NCBI GenBank assembly: GCA_014925825.1
Contig: JACGCK010000008.1
Location: 558,001-622,000 of the forward strand
Length of the DNA stretch: 64,000 nucleotides
DNA from: Pholiota molesta
Taxonomy: Eukaryota > Basidiomycota > Agaricomycetes > Agaricales > Strophariaceae
Direction of reading: 5' to 3'
Shown: positions 23,573 to 39,120 of the stretch, piece after piece
How the letters are laid out: every line of letters begins with the position of its first letter
Numbering within the stretch: the stretch's first letter is position 1
Made by a program: the position numbers and the translations under genes
Notes under the pieces: model-generated
The model's input: the letters and a program-made list of their open reading frames with translations, nothing else
Told to the model about the DNA's origin: nothing
Databases searched by the model: none

Positions 23573-26500
23573 ATGCTTCGCCCTGATCGAAATCCCCCAC
23601 AACCCAGGTTAGGCCCCCCGTTCGATCGTCGTCTCTCCATCCCTCTGCGCTCCTTTCTGCTGAGCGCCCACGCACGTTGCTCTCGAGCAACCAACAGCAG
23701 CGCGCTTCATCGCGTAAACCCGCGCGACCTTCTACAGCGCCGGTTCCCATTGCGAATCGCGAGCTAGTCTGGCTTACATCTCCATCCTCGTCTTCGGGCT
23801 CGGAAATCAACCCGACAACAACTACTCATTCCCAACCTGCTCGCACAGACCATCCACCGCCGATGCGGACCCTCATGGAGGATGAGGTAGATGTTCAGGG
23901 AGCTCTGGATCTTGGCAAGTCATGAATCTGATTGATGATATTGAAATCTAGCTTATAAGGTGGTCCATTTGTAGAGGGTATGTCAATAGGAGTTTCTGCA
24001 GGCCCTATAGATTCGGTCACTATTCTTGGTGAAAGAGCTACACTCTCTGGATCCGCGGTATACGACTGGGATACTTTCACTACCGCGTATGGGGAAGGTC
24101 GCTGGGACCCAAACAAAACTCCAAAATTACCTCGTTTTTGTGAAGACGGTAAACCTGAATCATCTAGCTTCCCCGGTCTCGAAAACCTGAAGGCCAAAGA
24201 CTATGAAAGCATTCCTGAAGAAACACGTCTACCTACATGTGAAAGTCAGACTACGACTACGGACCATCAAGCTGACCATTCCTCCCCTTCATTTCCCCCC
24301 TCCACGATACCTGATACCTTAGGCCCAAGGTCGTTCCCCACCCCATCATCTCGAACTCCCCAGCCAAGTCACCAATTCCGCAAACATTTCTTATCTATCT
24401 CCAATTCGAATCAAACAACATCATCTGGTACCGATGTTCGAGCAACCGTTGCGACGATGCGTTGGGCAGCTGCCCATGTCGACATATCGCCGCTCGCTCT
24501 TCCATCCCCAGAGCACGAACTTACCGACCCCATGCGAGGAGTTACGGCGGCCATTCCTGGATCTCACCCGTCTGAATCTAAATTTCTCGCAGACTACCCA
24601 CTAGTCCTGGAGGAATGAGAAGGACACAGCGCCTCAGCGGTTTCTGGGAAGGAACGACGGACATCGATGATTCAGCCCTTAATCACACACCTAGCAAAAT
24701 GCCATTCGCGACATCAGCGGGAACAGCGGAGAGCTCGAGTGGATCCACCGACGCGGATGACGCTGCTGATACAGATCACCAAAGCCTCCAGTCATCGTCG
24801 GAGGAAAGCCTGAAGCCCAACGCCTCCTTATCGCATGAATTCGTGCTTCATCCTGCTTCTGCCCCAGTGCTCGACGCGCGTCAGGAACGCTCTCTGGTGA
24901 AAACGGACTATTTCGGTGACGTCAATGACGTTTTTCCTCCTGAACACGAGTCCCATACGTTGTCAACTTCCAACGGAATTCCACGACCGCCATCTCCGCC
25001 GGCCCTTCATCGCAATGACGACTCTCTGTTTGATCATGGACCGAGTAGCGTTCCCGTCGCGTCTAGACCAGCAAAACTGACGCGCCCGGGCTCGTCGCCT
25101 CTACCAGATTCGTCGTCTTTGCCGAGACCGCTGCTAGGCGAGGGCCGCATCCGGAGTGAGAGTATGGCATCTCTCAAACATCAGCGTGCCCTCAAGGAGG
25201 AACGCAGATTCAATGAGTTACAGTATCTTTCCCCGCCTTATTCCGCAGATGAGCCAGACCGCCGTCGCGCATTGTACAAGTAAGTCTGGGCCTTCCTTAT
25301 ATCATCCTCCGCATTGTATCTGCTGCATCATTACTGTCATCCTGACAACATGAGGTGCCATAACACCATGTGAAATCGTCGGATGGTATTGGACGCAGCT
25401 GACAATTCCAACTTAACAAGCTTTTTCTGACTTACACTGATTATAGGTTCAACTTGTGGAACACGGGTCCTGACACTAATTTTGACCGGATTGCACATCT
25501 TGTGAAACTGGTGTTCAGCACGAAGTGCGTTATCATCTCGTTGATAGATGAGAAGGAACAGTAAGCCTCCTTAACTTCATCTTTAATTAAAGACGCACTC
25601 TGAACTCTTGAACTCCATGGTGTAGGTGGTTCAAATCGGAATGTGAGTAAACCGCAGGACGGATATCCTGGATGTTTGACTTATTCTTTAGGGGGCATGA
25701 AAACGTCCAGTTGCCAAAGAGCTCACTCTTTTTGTGCGCATGCAATTTTGCAGCGGTGCGTATCTTCCATATTGCCCCAGACGTTCTCTGCATTCTATTT
25801 ATACCTCTGGCAGCGGTGACGAACCTATGGTAGTACTGGATGCGTTGAAAGATTGGCGCTTTGCCAAGAATGTCAGTGCTTTTATTTTATTTTGAATAGA
25901 TGTTTTTATCTTGACAATCCATCTTCCGCCTCTTAGCCACTCACAACTGGAGCACCTTTCGTACGGTTTTATGCGGGCGCGCCTTTGCGGACCCAGGATG
26001 GGTTCAATATTGGGACGTGAGTTCAATCCCTCATTGATCCGCTTATGTTGGTCTACCTACTAAGTTCTCTCTTGCCGCGTGTCAGCCTCGCCATTATTGA
26101 CGACCAGCCTCGTGAAGAGTTTTCGCCACGTCAGCGTCATACCCTAAAAGAGTTCGCGGCCATCGCGATGCGAGAAATGGAGTTGTGGCGAGATAAAGTA
26201 GGTTAAGCATTTTTTGATTTGGAAATATCTAACGTACAATTTTCAGATTCAACTTCGCGTCAGGGACCGCATCCAGAATTCTGTAGGCCACATTCTTCAT
26301 TTCCACATCATTTTGGACTGAGGCAGCTATCATCTATAGATGGAGCAATTTAGCCGCGAGTGCCTCGAGATCGATGAAGAGGTTTACGATAGGCAAGTTC
26401 TAACCTACCCGAACCTGTAGCCGAAGCGCCGATGGAGAAGATATACGACCGTGCTGCAAAACTCGTCAAGCGAACGCTGGACGTGGAAGGCGTCATTGTA

Positions 26501-29369
26501 TGGATGTATTTCATTGCGAGGTGCCGGAAAAGTCGAGAACGAGGGCAAATCTCTATCGCACTGCACCATGGCGACCCCGAGAAGAGCAGACCAGCGTACC
26601 GTTGACCATGACGGAATACAAGGAATTGAATGCCTTCTTTGAGGAGTTTCCACAGGGCAAGATATCGGAAGGCATCATTCCACAGAGTTTCAGGCCTTTT
26701 CTGCCTGTTCACATTCAATACGCTCTGAGTAGGTTCTGCTTAGGTTTTCAATAAGCTGTCTTGACGGATTTATTTAGTTGTACCGATTTTCAATGTCGAC
26801 AAGCGTCCTTTGCCTTGCTCTGCGCCTACAATACTCAAAACCATCAACAAAGATTCCTGGAAGGTCACGAACTGTCGTACTTACGGGCTATTGGTATGTT
26901 ATGAATACTATTGATCCCTAAAATCAATTGACCCAAGCTTCCAGGTGTCATTATCCTTTCAGCCGTTCTCAAGAAAAGAATGCTTGAAGGGGATAAAGCA
27001 AAAAACTTTTCATTTCGAAGTGCGTCGTATTTGGGGTAGAGGCCTCCTCATCTGATCAATAATTTCACAGTATATCGCATGAGCTTCGAACTCCTTTGCA
27101 TGGGGTGAGTAATATCACCATATTCTCTTCATATCTTCTATCTCTTTATAGATCTTGGCGGCTGCAGAGCTCCTCAGGACAGTAACCTAAATCATCCCCA
27201 GACATCGCTCATGCAAACGGTGAAGGCTTGCGGGACCTCGCTTATTGAAACTGTTAACCACGTTCTGGACTTCACAAGCTAAGTGGTCACAAAAAACCTG
27301 GCGTTGGGCGGGTAATCTCTCCGACAACGTTTGTGCTTTCTCGCATTTCGCGGTCGAGCTTTTGTTGATTTTTTCTTTTCTTTTCTTTTCTTTTCTTTTG
27401 CGCGCTCAGCATTGACCTGATGCAGCTAGTTGAAGAAGCAGTGGACGGTTGCTGGATCGGCCACCACGCGTGGGTGAAAAATTCTGAGGATTCTGTCATT
27501 GGGAGTGTATACTGTCCACCAAAAGGAGAACAAGGATTGCCCATTGCTAATCGTGTAGAAACAGTCATTAATATCGTACATAGGCCAGAGGTACGAGATT
27601 TGGTTCCGTTCGTCCGACTGCTTTTTACTTTCTGTTCGTGTACTAGGGTTGGCTTCTAAAGTGTGAAAAAGGTGGTATCCGACGGGTTTTGATGAATCTG
27701 TTTGGAAACAGCCTCAAGTTTACATCGGTAGTTCCTTCTCAAATTTGGGGCAAGCCATGATCTAAGATCCAACATTATCCTAGTCCGGTTACATCCATAT
27801 TGTGCTGCAAGAAGCACCCCCTAAGGAGAGCGACCCTCCCGATAAAGTCATGGTTGAATTAATTGTATGCGATACCGGCAAGGTAAATTGTGTTCGATTT
27901 GATTTAAGTGCCCATGCTAATGTTTTGCTTCAGGGCATAGGCCAAAAATTCTTGAAGGTAGGAAATACACCTACTGGCGCTGCCGCTCCTTGACTCAGCC
28001 GATATCCCACAGAACCAACTGTTCCAGCCATTCTCGCAAGAAAATCCTTTACAGACCGGGACTGGCCTCGGCCTCGCCATGTTAACAGTATCATCACTTC
28101 GGATAATGTGCATGGCGATGTGGATGTATGGAGCGAGGAAGGCGTTGGGACGAAGATCAAAATCACCTTCCCAGCAGAGGTTCCCCCTGATCCTGCTGCA
28201 TCTCGACCGGCATTGGAACATTCACGAATAACCCAATACCTACTGTATCCCTATCTGGGTTTTCTGACAACAAACAAGGCACGGAACTTCTCAGAACTGT
28301 CACCTCAGAGTACCTCACAGCTTGGTGGGGCTTCAAGATGTTGACGAAGGCGATATCGTTATTCTCAATGAGGACCCCACACCCATCGCGCTAGCCATTC
28401 AAGAGAACGATACTAAGCGCTGCTTTATTCTCCTGTCTTCCGCGCATGGAAACACCACTATCATGGCGACAGCAAGTGATATGACCAAATGGGTGGTTTT
28501 GCCGGATTCTCTACAAGCCAGGAGGTCCAAGCCGGCTACATGCTGTACTCAAGCAATCTATCGACTATCTATTCCCTAAAGCACCCTCTCCGCGACAACC
28601 AAGCCCTCCTCCTGTTACTCATTCTGTACATATCTTGCCCGAAATATCTGCATTGGATAGCCTGGTCCCAACTGTAGCCTTGAGCAGGGGGGAACACTTC
28701 TCAAATCGTCACTTGGTTCTCTTGAAGGCATACCACATTTCCGAGTACTGATCGTTGAAGACAATAGTCTGCTCAGGGACCTCTTGTGAGCCAGACCTCC
28801 TTTCATTGTCAGGCGAATCCTGATCTATTTTATTTTGTTTGTAGAATCAAGTGGCTTGTCAAGAAGAAATACGACTATAGTTTCGCTGTCAACGGGCGTG
28901 AAGGGGTAGAGAAGTTCCAAAATGACGGTCCTTTCAGGTGCATATGTATCATTTATCAATCTGGTCCTGTTTTTGACTTCCTGGTAGTGTTATTCTTTTG
29001 GACATGTCCATGCCCGTACTAGACGGTATGTGTGCTGAAAAGGTATTTTTGTACGACCAATCTAACACCTTGACAATTAAAGGAATTGGCGCGACCAAGG
29101 AAATACGTCAGATCGAGGCAAACCTTGCAAAGAATTCACCAGGCTTCCGTTCAACGAAGCTTCTGGCGCTTACAGGAATGTCTTCTTTAGAGGATAAACG
29201 TCGAGCTTTTCTTGCTGGGGTTGATGGATAGTATGTGCCTGTTTTATATTCCTTTTCTGCCATTCTAAGATTCACCGTCTTCAGCATCGTCAAGCCTTTT
29301 TCTTTCCTCACTCTTGATGAAATGTTCCACAAACTGGGTGTTCTATTACCGACATCACCACACTGCTAA
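23573..29369 (+). CDS. Hybrid histidine kinase with GAF sensor domain
   Basis: Two-component signalling protein: autophosphorylates on His and passes phosphate to its own receiver. A long disordered N-terminus (about 500 residues) is followed by a GAF domain: FDRIAHLVKLVFSTKCVIIS, FYAGAPLRTQDGFNIGT, then the signature RQRHTLKEFAAIAMREME. Kinase motifs: H-box ISHELRTPLHG (about 27075-27110), N-box RRVLMNLFGNSLKFT, G1 CDTGKGIG, G2 GTGLGLA. The receiver domain shows the acidic pair IVEDN, phospho-acceptor Asp in LLDMSMPVLDG, ALTGMSS and IVKPFSFLT. No membrane segment is visible, so it is probably cytosolic. Frame losses near 23610-23660, 24615, 27178, 27277 and 28081 are each repaired by one missing base. 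The ligand is unknown. Confidence 0.85.
27369..27399 (+). repeat. (TTTTC)n microsatellite in a histidine kinase intron
   Basis: About five to six copies of TTTTC form a pyrimidine tract just before a CGCGCTCAG acceptor. The tract lies in the intron between the GHKKPGVG-coding and DLMQLVEEAVDG-coding exons, so it probably acts as an extended polypyrimidine tract. Confidence 0.7.
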
Positions 29370-30072
29370 CACATTTGAGGCTATCGTAAAATTTCTTCTG
29401 CTCAAACATTTGTATCAAGTACTGACTACCGTCCTTCTGTTAAAGAAATAATGAATTTGAGACCGATGTTTTTTCTTGTTCTGTCCTTTTAAATATCTTG
29501 TATCTTGTATTATATATGTAGGCCATAGCCTTATGTCCCATTTATGCTGAACATCCTACATCATTTTCCATATATACCACACAGGAGAACACTTGTAGCC
29601 ACTGTATAACTGGAAGAGAATTATATTTTGCATGTATCTGCCGCATGCTTAGAAGGATAACAAGGAATGAATCGTGCAAGATCGTGGAAATATTAAATGA
29701 AAAGCATACTTCCGGTAGTGAAATATGTACATGACAGGATATATAAATCTAACTAGATCCTTATAAACGTCTGGCAAGCTTCGAAAAATGGCGCATAGCG
29801 TCCTCCGTTAAGTCAGTTAGATCCGCGAGGATCTTTTTGGTGGTTGAGGGAGTATCAGTTCTAGAAATACAAGCAATTTCACGCATCATTTCTTCTCGTT
29901 CCATCCGTTCCTCCTTTCCTTCTTCCTTTTTGGTTCCCGATGTCCGCTTCCCTATCAAACTACATAGGTAGCTTGGACAAGAATAAAGGGCTGGGCACTA
30001 GGCCATCGACACATCAGCTATCTACCTGGCGGCAGGCAGCCGACGGCGATGGGATGACGCAGGCAGGAGCGC
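29370..30072. other. Intergenic between convergent genes
   Basis: Holds the 3' ends of the histidine kinase and homocitrate synthase genes. A 47-codon frame on the minus strand (29761-29904, MEREEMMREIACIS...) is not recognised and too short to support as a gene. Confidence 0.35.
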
Positions 30073-31910
<1,838 letters not shown>

Positions 31911-32328
31911 AGTTGAACAGGGGATTTGGGTAGTAGTTGCTGCGATTAGAAAATTTGTGATGATTTAAAAGTGAATTGTCTCTGACTCGAGATGCCACTT
32001 CGGTCCATGCCGTGATCTCCTCGTCGGCCGATATTTCTTCCACCATTCGGCACAACTTCTCCAATCGCAGCGGTAACATTATATCTCTCAGCAATCTCAT
32101 TCTACAATCATCTCATAGCCTACTACTAACTGCAGAGAAAAATGTAGTATACAAAAGGTATAACACATTTCTGGGTATATCAATTTGTACCCCATTCTCA
32201 ATCGCGTAACATGTCGCGAACACCGAAAAGCATCGAAAGCTAAATTCTGGACGGGCTATCGGCCTTGGTTTATTCTAGCCCAGGTGATCAGTGCATTCAT
32301 AAGTTGGTGGCGCCCTGCCTGTGGGGCG
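31911..32328. other. Intergenic: homocitrate synthase promoter
   Basis: 418 bp upstream of the lysine gene and downstream of the VPS71 stop. A pyrimidine-rich stretch near 32020-32060 could mark the transcript start. A Lys14-type site was not recognised. Confidence 0.35.
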
Positions 32329-33022
32329 TTATACCACGCGCCGTTCGCAACGCGTCTCTGCGTGAACGCCTTCACATTTCAGGTCGCAATAAGGCATCGC
32401 ACACCGACGGCACTTGTAGGAGCCCCAATAGCCACAGACAGAACAGAGCATTCGAGGCGGATATACCGATGGGACAGTGCTAGCGGTCAAGTATGTGGGC
32501 ACGCTCGACGGCAGAGAAGCGATGTTCTGTGCAAAAATAGTCAGAAGCGTCTTCTCCAAAATTATCGATGATCTGAAACGCACAGATTCTTCAATGAGAG
32601 TCGCGAGGTTTTTGCGGTATAGCAGAGCGGTCCGCACGTTCATAGTTGATTTTTTCTTCCGAGCAGCAGCAGAATTCCCTAGGATGTTGAGGTTCCGTTT
32701 GTCTGAGATGAGTTGGCGTCCGCGGCCTTTGGTGTACTTGGTCCCGCCTTCTTCATCCTCGTCGCCTACACCCGCCAGAAGAGTTGGTTCTGCGTAGTTG
32801 GATCGCTATCGAGTGTCAGAGATCCGTCTTTGCGATGGTAGAACACATCTACTTACCTCGAGTTCATCGAGATGCCGTCGAGTCCGCTTCGCAATTACTT
32901 CCGGCGCTAGAGTTTGAATAACGGCCACATTCTGGCGAGCCACTGTAAGAAAGAGGGAAATGCTGCATGAAGACGACAGTTGAGAGAGACCTACGTTGTT
33001 CCCTGCCTCGCTTGGGCGCCAT
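32329..33022 (-). CDS. VPS71: HIT-type zinc-finger protein Vps71/ZNHIT1 (SWR1 complex)
   Basis: Subunit of the SWR1 remodeller that deposits histone H2A.Z. The start is ATG at 33022 (MAPKRGREQRR) and the next exon gives VAVIQTLAPEVIAKRTRRHL. The C-terminal HIT zinc finger is complete: CSVCGYWGSYKCRRCAMPYC, then DLKCEGVHAETRC. A phase-0 intron joins LATLIEES to NIASLPSSVP. Size (about 180 residues) and the finger at the very C-terminus match the family. Only 256 bp separate its start from that of the divergent lyase-kinase fusion, so a shared promoter is likely. Confidence 0.88.
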
Positions 33023-33278
33023 AGTCAAGTAATATAAGCGATTGAAGGTTCGGCCGAATTGAGATGGTGGTCGTAATTGGGGAAAGGCGCGAGCACGCCA
33101 TATTGCACGGATAAAGCAACACCGCATCAGGTCAGCCTCCGTCACTCGGATTCAAATTCTTCATCTTCATCTTTCACTGATACCACCACTTCAAAGCAAT
33201 TCAGAGGTTCCCTCTTTCTTGGCACAGGAATATCACGACTAGAAACGTTCAACAGCTCTCCCCCTAGATATCACCAAG
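33023..33278. promoter_or_regulatory. Divergent promoter of VPS71 and the lyase-kinase fusion
   Basis: 256 bp between opposite start codons. It is the only upstream region available to both the cystathionine beta-lyase and mevalonate kinase activities if the fusion is transcribed as one unit. Confidence 0.5.
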
Positions 33279-36200
33279 ATGGCGCCATCTATTGACCCGC
33301 GTGCCATAGGAAAGCAACCTCTCCACGATCTGCCTACCCCAGAACCGGAATCGCCATTGAGGCCTCGTAAACCATACAAGTTCTCGACGCTATGTGCCAC
33401 CGTCGAGAACCCAGATATGAAAGATCAGTATGGGAGCAGTTCCGTGCCGATCTATCAAACTGCTACTTTCAAGGGCGTAGCCGGAGAGTATGACTACTCA
33501 CGAAGCGGAAATCCCACTCGAAGCCATCTCCGTGCGTGTTCTTTTCTGTGTCTTTCATCCATCAATCTCACCCAGTAATATGTAGAGCATCACATTGCCA
33601 AAATTTCATCGGCATCCCATGCATTCACTGTCTCGTCCGGCATGGCCGCTTTGGACATTATTCTTCGTCTGCTCAAGCCAGGCGACGAGGTCATCGCAGG
33701 AGACGACTTGTATGGCGGTACCAATCGCCTCCTCACCTACATCAGGACGCACATGAACGTCGTCATCCACCATGTGGACACGACCGATCCTGTCACCCTC
33801 CTTCCTTACATAAACGCCGACAAAACCGCCATGGTTCTCCTCGAGTCTCCAACGAATCCATTGCTAAAAATTGCCGATCTCGCGACAATCAGCCAACAGG
33901 TCAAGGAGCGGGCACCCAATGCTATCGTTGTGGTCGATAACACGATGATGAGCCCTTACCTCCAACGGCCGTTGGAGCACGGTGCCGACCTCGTCTACGA
34001 TAGCGCCACGAAATACCTTAGTGGCCATCATGATCTCATGGCCGGTGTGGTGACATGCAACCGAGACGATATCGCCCAGAAATTGGCGTTCATCGTCAAT
34101 TCCGTTGGCAATGCCTTGACCCCCATCGACTCGTTCCTCCTTCTGCGCGGTATCAAAACGTTGGCGCTCCGCATGGACAGGCAACAGAGCACCGCCCAGA
34201 TGGTGGCAGAGTATCTGTATCTCCTTGGGTTCAAAGTCCATTACCCTGGGCTACCCAACCATCCTGGACGTGAAATTCACAATAGGATCGCTGATGGAAA
34301 TGGTGCTGTTCTAAGCTTCGAGACAGGGAACAAGGAGCTAAGCGAGAAGATCGTGGGTGGTACAAGACTGTGGGGTATCAGTGTCAGCTTTGGTTGCGTG
34401 AACAGCTTGATCAGTATGCCCTGTGTTATGTCGTAAGTCCACTTCTCTGCTACCTTTGCACGACCGCGAACGAAGTCGATGCTAAATTATTACCAGGCAC
34501 GCCTCTATCGACCCGGCGACGCGCGCAGCCCGCGGGCTTCCAGAGGACCTTATCCGACTCTGTGTCGGTATCGAAGATCCGCATGACCTTCTAGACGACC
34601 TGGAACGGGCCCTCATCGACGCGGGCGCCATCGCGCTGGACCTTGCTCAGAACAAATATGTCAAGGTGCCTGAAAATGACGCCCTCTCATTGGCTATGGA
34701 TCAGTTGCAACTAGAAGGTGCTGTGGAGAAAGGCAAAGAGTGGTTCGTCAGCGCACCAGGAAAGGTTATCTTGTTCGGCGAGCACGCTGTGGTACATGGT
34801 GTAGTAAGTCCCATTTCTTAATACAGTCTAAGGGTCAAGGTCAACGATGTGGTGCCTTGCAATATCCCTCGGTAATGAGCCTTTCCGGGATCGACTGCAC
34901 CGGTGTTCATATGCTGTTTCGTGGATCGAAATCAAGCAGGTGGGGGCATTATTCTGATTCTTTCTTTCTCTCTTAGACTGCCATTGCCGCTTCTGTGGAC
35001 CTCCGCTGTTATGGACTAGCAACCCCAAGAAAAGACGGCAAGCTCTCAATTAATCTCCAGGATTTGGACAACTTCTATTATGAATGGGACGTCGAATCAC
35101 TACCATGGGACGCAGTGACGCCCGTCGCCCCCGGCGAGGAGCACCCGGACGAGCTCGACCAAAGACTAATAGAGGCGTTGAATACCAGGGCTTTGGGTGG
35201 GATTAATGACGCACAGAAGGGCGCCTACGGGGCTGCATTGGTGTTCCTGTATCTGTACATGATCTTAAGCAAGCCTCAAGACCAGTGAGTACCTTTTACA
35301 TGGCTTAGTTATTGTCCGCGGAGCCCTCCTCCACTGGGCCGCTCTCGTCCGTACGTGCTATCTTGCTCATGATGTAATTACAGCCCTGCATTCAACTTTA
35401 CGGCTCGCTCAACATTACCGGTGGGTGCAGGTTTAGGCTCTTCAGCATCCTATTCCGTCTGCGCTGCCACCACCTCATTGCTGGTTCATCGTCGGATCAG
35501 CGTGCCACCCCTTCCGCCGCGTTCGTCATCCGACCACATCCACGTATCCCACGAAGGCCGTCGCGCCATTACTCCTGTGACGGCAGAGGAGGTCAACAGG
35601 TGGTCATTCGTCGCGGAGAAAATTCTCCATGGGAATCCCAGCGGGGTAGACAACAGCGTCGCGGTGTTTGGCGGTGCTCTTGCCTATACTCGTGCTGGGT
35701 TTGGAAAGAAAAGCGGAATGGAAGCAATTCAGGGGTGTGTTGCGTCCATTCGTATTGCTTTCGTCTTATTCAGAATCTGATCTATCTTGCATTTCCTATA
35801 TTTCTAGATTCAAATCTCTCAAATTCCTTTTGACGAACTCCAAAATACCACGAGATACCAAGAAGCTGGTCGCTGGCGTCGGAGAGAAGAAGGCTAATGT
35901 GAGTGAATAACAATGGTCCTGTGCGATGCTTTCGGTTGATTAAAGTGCATATTCTCCAGGAACCCGAGCTTGTGGATGGTATTTTGGAGTCCATCCAAAA
36001 TATTTCCGATGAGGCGAGGAGAGTCCTGGCGGATCCGGAGCTGCCTCGTGATTCACTGCTATCCGCGCTATCTGTGCGTATATGCGTGAAGATTATCGTG
36101 AGCATTGAGCTGATTAACGTTGTGGTGTCCTTAGGCACTCATGGCTGAAAACCACAAATACCTGGTCACTCTCGGAGTATCTCACCCTTCGCTAGAGACA

Positions 36201-36688
36201 ATCAAGGAAAAGACAGCGATTCCACACGGCCTGACGACCAAACTCACAGGCGCGGGCGGAGGAGGCTGCGCCGTTACTCTTATTCCCGACGGTAAGCCCC
36301 CAATCATTGAAGGTCGTATAAATCCATGAGGCTAAGGCGGAACACGATGCATATAGACTTTAAGGAGCAGGAGCTGCAAGATCTGGTCAACACCCTGATC
36401 CGCGAAAACTTCCACCCTTATCTTACATCTGTGGGCGGTAGTGGGCTGGGGATCTTGTCTCCATACGCTGAGCACCGCTTGGCTGGCTCTCAAGGACCTC
36501 ATGTGGCTGGGGTGCTTGGGCAGGTGACTCCTCCGGATTCCCCGACTCCCAGCGAACAGATCAGCAATGGCGTTGAAAATGGTACATCCGATCTCGAGCT
36601 TGATCCTTTACGTGCGCATTTCGTATCCACTGCTGGTGGAGAGCTTTCGCAATGGGCCACTGGGTTGGGTCGCTGGCTGTACGTCTGA
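33279..36688 (+). CDS. Fused cystathionine beta-lyase - mevalonate kinase
   Basis: Nine exons (33279-33531, 33586-34432, 34497-34803, 34977-35284, 35384-35734, 35808-35898, 35960-36073, 36135-36291, 36357-36688) sum to 920 codons with matching phases and no stop. Residues about 1-430 are a PLP-dependent cystathionine beta-lyase (methionine synthesis): YGSSSVPIYQTATFKG, YDYSRSGNPTR, VSSGMAALD, PLP lysine in YDSATKYLSGHHDLMAG, and SFETGNKELS. From about residue 449 it is mevalonate kinase (isoprenoid synthesis, GHMP family): FVSAPGKVILFGEHAVVHG, PVGAGLGSSASYSV, KILHGNPSGVDN, ENHKYLVTLGVSHPS and TKLTGAGGGGCAVTL. About 35 residues link them. Exon 3 (34497-34803) codes for the end of the lyase, the linker and the start of the kinase in one frame. 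An internal ATG (34696) lies inside the linker. Confidence 0.88.
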
Positions 36689-39120
36689 TCAAGTGCCAGT
36701 GGTGGTGCCTTTCTTTCTTTGCTCCACTACCCTTGTTACATGTTTTAATGGGATGTAGATGCGGTGGATTGCGGGGGTTCATAACTGCCGGTCAGAGAAA
36801 TTGAGCTTTGATTTGAATGTTGTATATAGTGGAACCTTGGTTTCTGTACATGTATAATCGATCGATGATGTAGTGTAGTACGCGGCTCGCGCAAACGTTA
36901 ACCCGATTACATTGTTGAGCCAACACTTAAGTTGAAGTGGTAACAGATCTTGGCTCGGACTGAATATTTGATGTGCAAAGTAAAGCTTTTCACTGTCGTT
37001 GAGTACTACACCAAAGCACAGGCTTTTGCAGGGCACTTGAATACAATCCCTCATACGTGGCCTTAGTAGTAGTGCCGCAGCAATGGCCGGTTAAAAGTCT
37101 GCAGGAATAAACATGCAGCCTCAGGTCCTCGTCGCGAAGTAAGTACTCTATTAATTAAATATCAGTATCGTTCGCTACTAAATGTACCGGCACTCCTACG
37201 AGGCCCAATAAATTGGAACATGTGATAGCGACACTGTTCATTCTGCTAAAGCATTATACCGGCGAGCTCTCTCCTGAGCGCTCTACGTCCATGAAACACC
37301 TGAAGTTAAATTCCGCAATAGATCGGTTACTACAGTACCACCCATTTAAGCTTCATTCTAATGAATCCGTTTGTGGTTTAGTCTCGAAGATCCTTCATGA
37401 AAAACAAACTCAACGGGTGGTACCTTTCCGTTAATCCGTCCGATGCGAGGATTTGCGGACAGAAGCGACGTTTTACATCCTTCTAGCTTAGATTACTAGG
37501 TCTATAAGCCTTTCCTCTGATCAGTATGTTCAATTTCGTAGATCATATGCTATTTCTAATGATTTTTTCCTGCGGGACAGGGAGCCTCGAACATGAGATA
37601 TGTATTATCTCGAAAGCTTGTCAGGGCAGATGAAAATCACTCTCATAATATAAATCAGTCCAAATTTACTGTCGGGAAAGCTAACAACATCTGTAGCAGG
37701 CCACTCTGAAGTCTGAAGCTTTTATTAGACTGCTTCAAGTAGAAAGAATAACGCTGCATCGTTCTATAGCAGAAGCTGGGAATGATTGCTGATTAATTTA
37801 GCTGCTACATTGCATCGAATAGATGCTAGTGAACATAGTACTGAATTCTACTGAATGCCACCTTCAAGCTTCAAGAATGACCATTTCATATTTGTTCCAC
37901 GATTTAATCGACTCTTGATCCGCAGTGGCTTCTGGCCGCCACCTTACATCTTCTTACATCTGGTCCCGAAATCTGGTACTCACGTTGAGGATCGCGCTTG
38001 TGGATCTCGAGTAAACGCTTATGTTTCCGAAGCATTTGAACTTGTGACTCTTCGGATACATCGACCTCAAGATCGTGGATATTTCCCAGAAGTACTGCAG
38101 TCCTACTGACCTCTCTAAATGCCCCTTTCTTGCCCTGTTTGAGTGGCGGACTCGCCTTGGACCTAACTGCTGGGCATCACGTTTATGTATTTGTATTTTG
38201 CGCTCTCTTTTTGACTTCGACTGCTTTTCATCCTCGGATCTCTTCCAACTCAACGCAAGTATGATATTCCATGCGGTACATGCAATTTCTACCCTATCTC
38301 ATATCTTGATATGCACCCGCCGCGGAGTGAAATAAGATGGCCCGCCATGGGGCATACGTAGCCTGTATATAGTATATGCTCAGAGGCCAAAGTCGTTAGT
38401 ATAGTGTGTAATCGCTGACTGCACATACACTATAACGGCCTCATAAATGACTGGCTAGTCGAAAAGTTTCCCTTTCGTGGGTAGATAATACGTATGCTAC
38501 TTGACGTTGTGCCCTCGGATTCATTGGAATTTAGCTGTGCTACTGAATGGTGACCTCTGTGAAGAAATCCAATATAAACAGCCTGCAGCTGGTGTCGAGT
38601 TTGAATTTGGTCAAAAATCTACATCATTCTAATGGAATTTACCCTCAAACAGGATCAAGCGTTTCGCGAATTCTGAAAGGCCTGGCCAACAGTTTCGCAA
38701 TGTTGTACAGTGTCAGTCAGTGTCCCACCGTGTTCAACACCTTCTGAGTTTTCATTTGAATCGCCGGTAGCCCTGACAAGCTACGCGTTTAAATTTAGAC
38801 GCCCAAATGTGACAACCCGATTCGATTCTCGCAGGATCAATTTGATCCGCATTTGGTATGGATCTACAAAGGAATCTTCGTGTCCTGATCATTGGAAGGA
38901 AAAATTATGCCACTCGTGCCAAAATCGTGCTGGCCTTCAAAGCGGCAGAAATGAGATTTAGAAGCGAAATAAAGTAAATATACAATCAAGAAGAATCCTG
39001 TTGGTAATACAAACTGTTGGTGAAATACAATCGGGGTCTATAGTATCTGCTCTCGGCAGTTTGTGCGTTCCATAGTGAAGATAGTGTGGGAGACAGGGCT
39101 TAGAATATGAACGGAACTTT
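36689..39120. other. 2.4 kb gene-poor region between convergent genes
   Basis: Lies between the fusion-gene stop and the sesquiterpene synthase stop, so no promoter of either is expected. Only short unconvincing frames on both strands. AT-rich; no terminal repeats or transposase motifs recognised. Confidence 0.4.

Noticed and set aside
27369..27399. TTTTC repeat as a coding repeat
   Set aside because: It lies in an intron directly before a splice acceptor.
29761..29904. 47-codon charged minus-strand frame next to homocitrate synthase
   Set aside because: Too short and unrecognised; no upstream exon could be joined.
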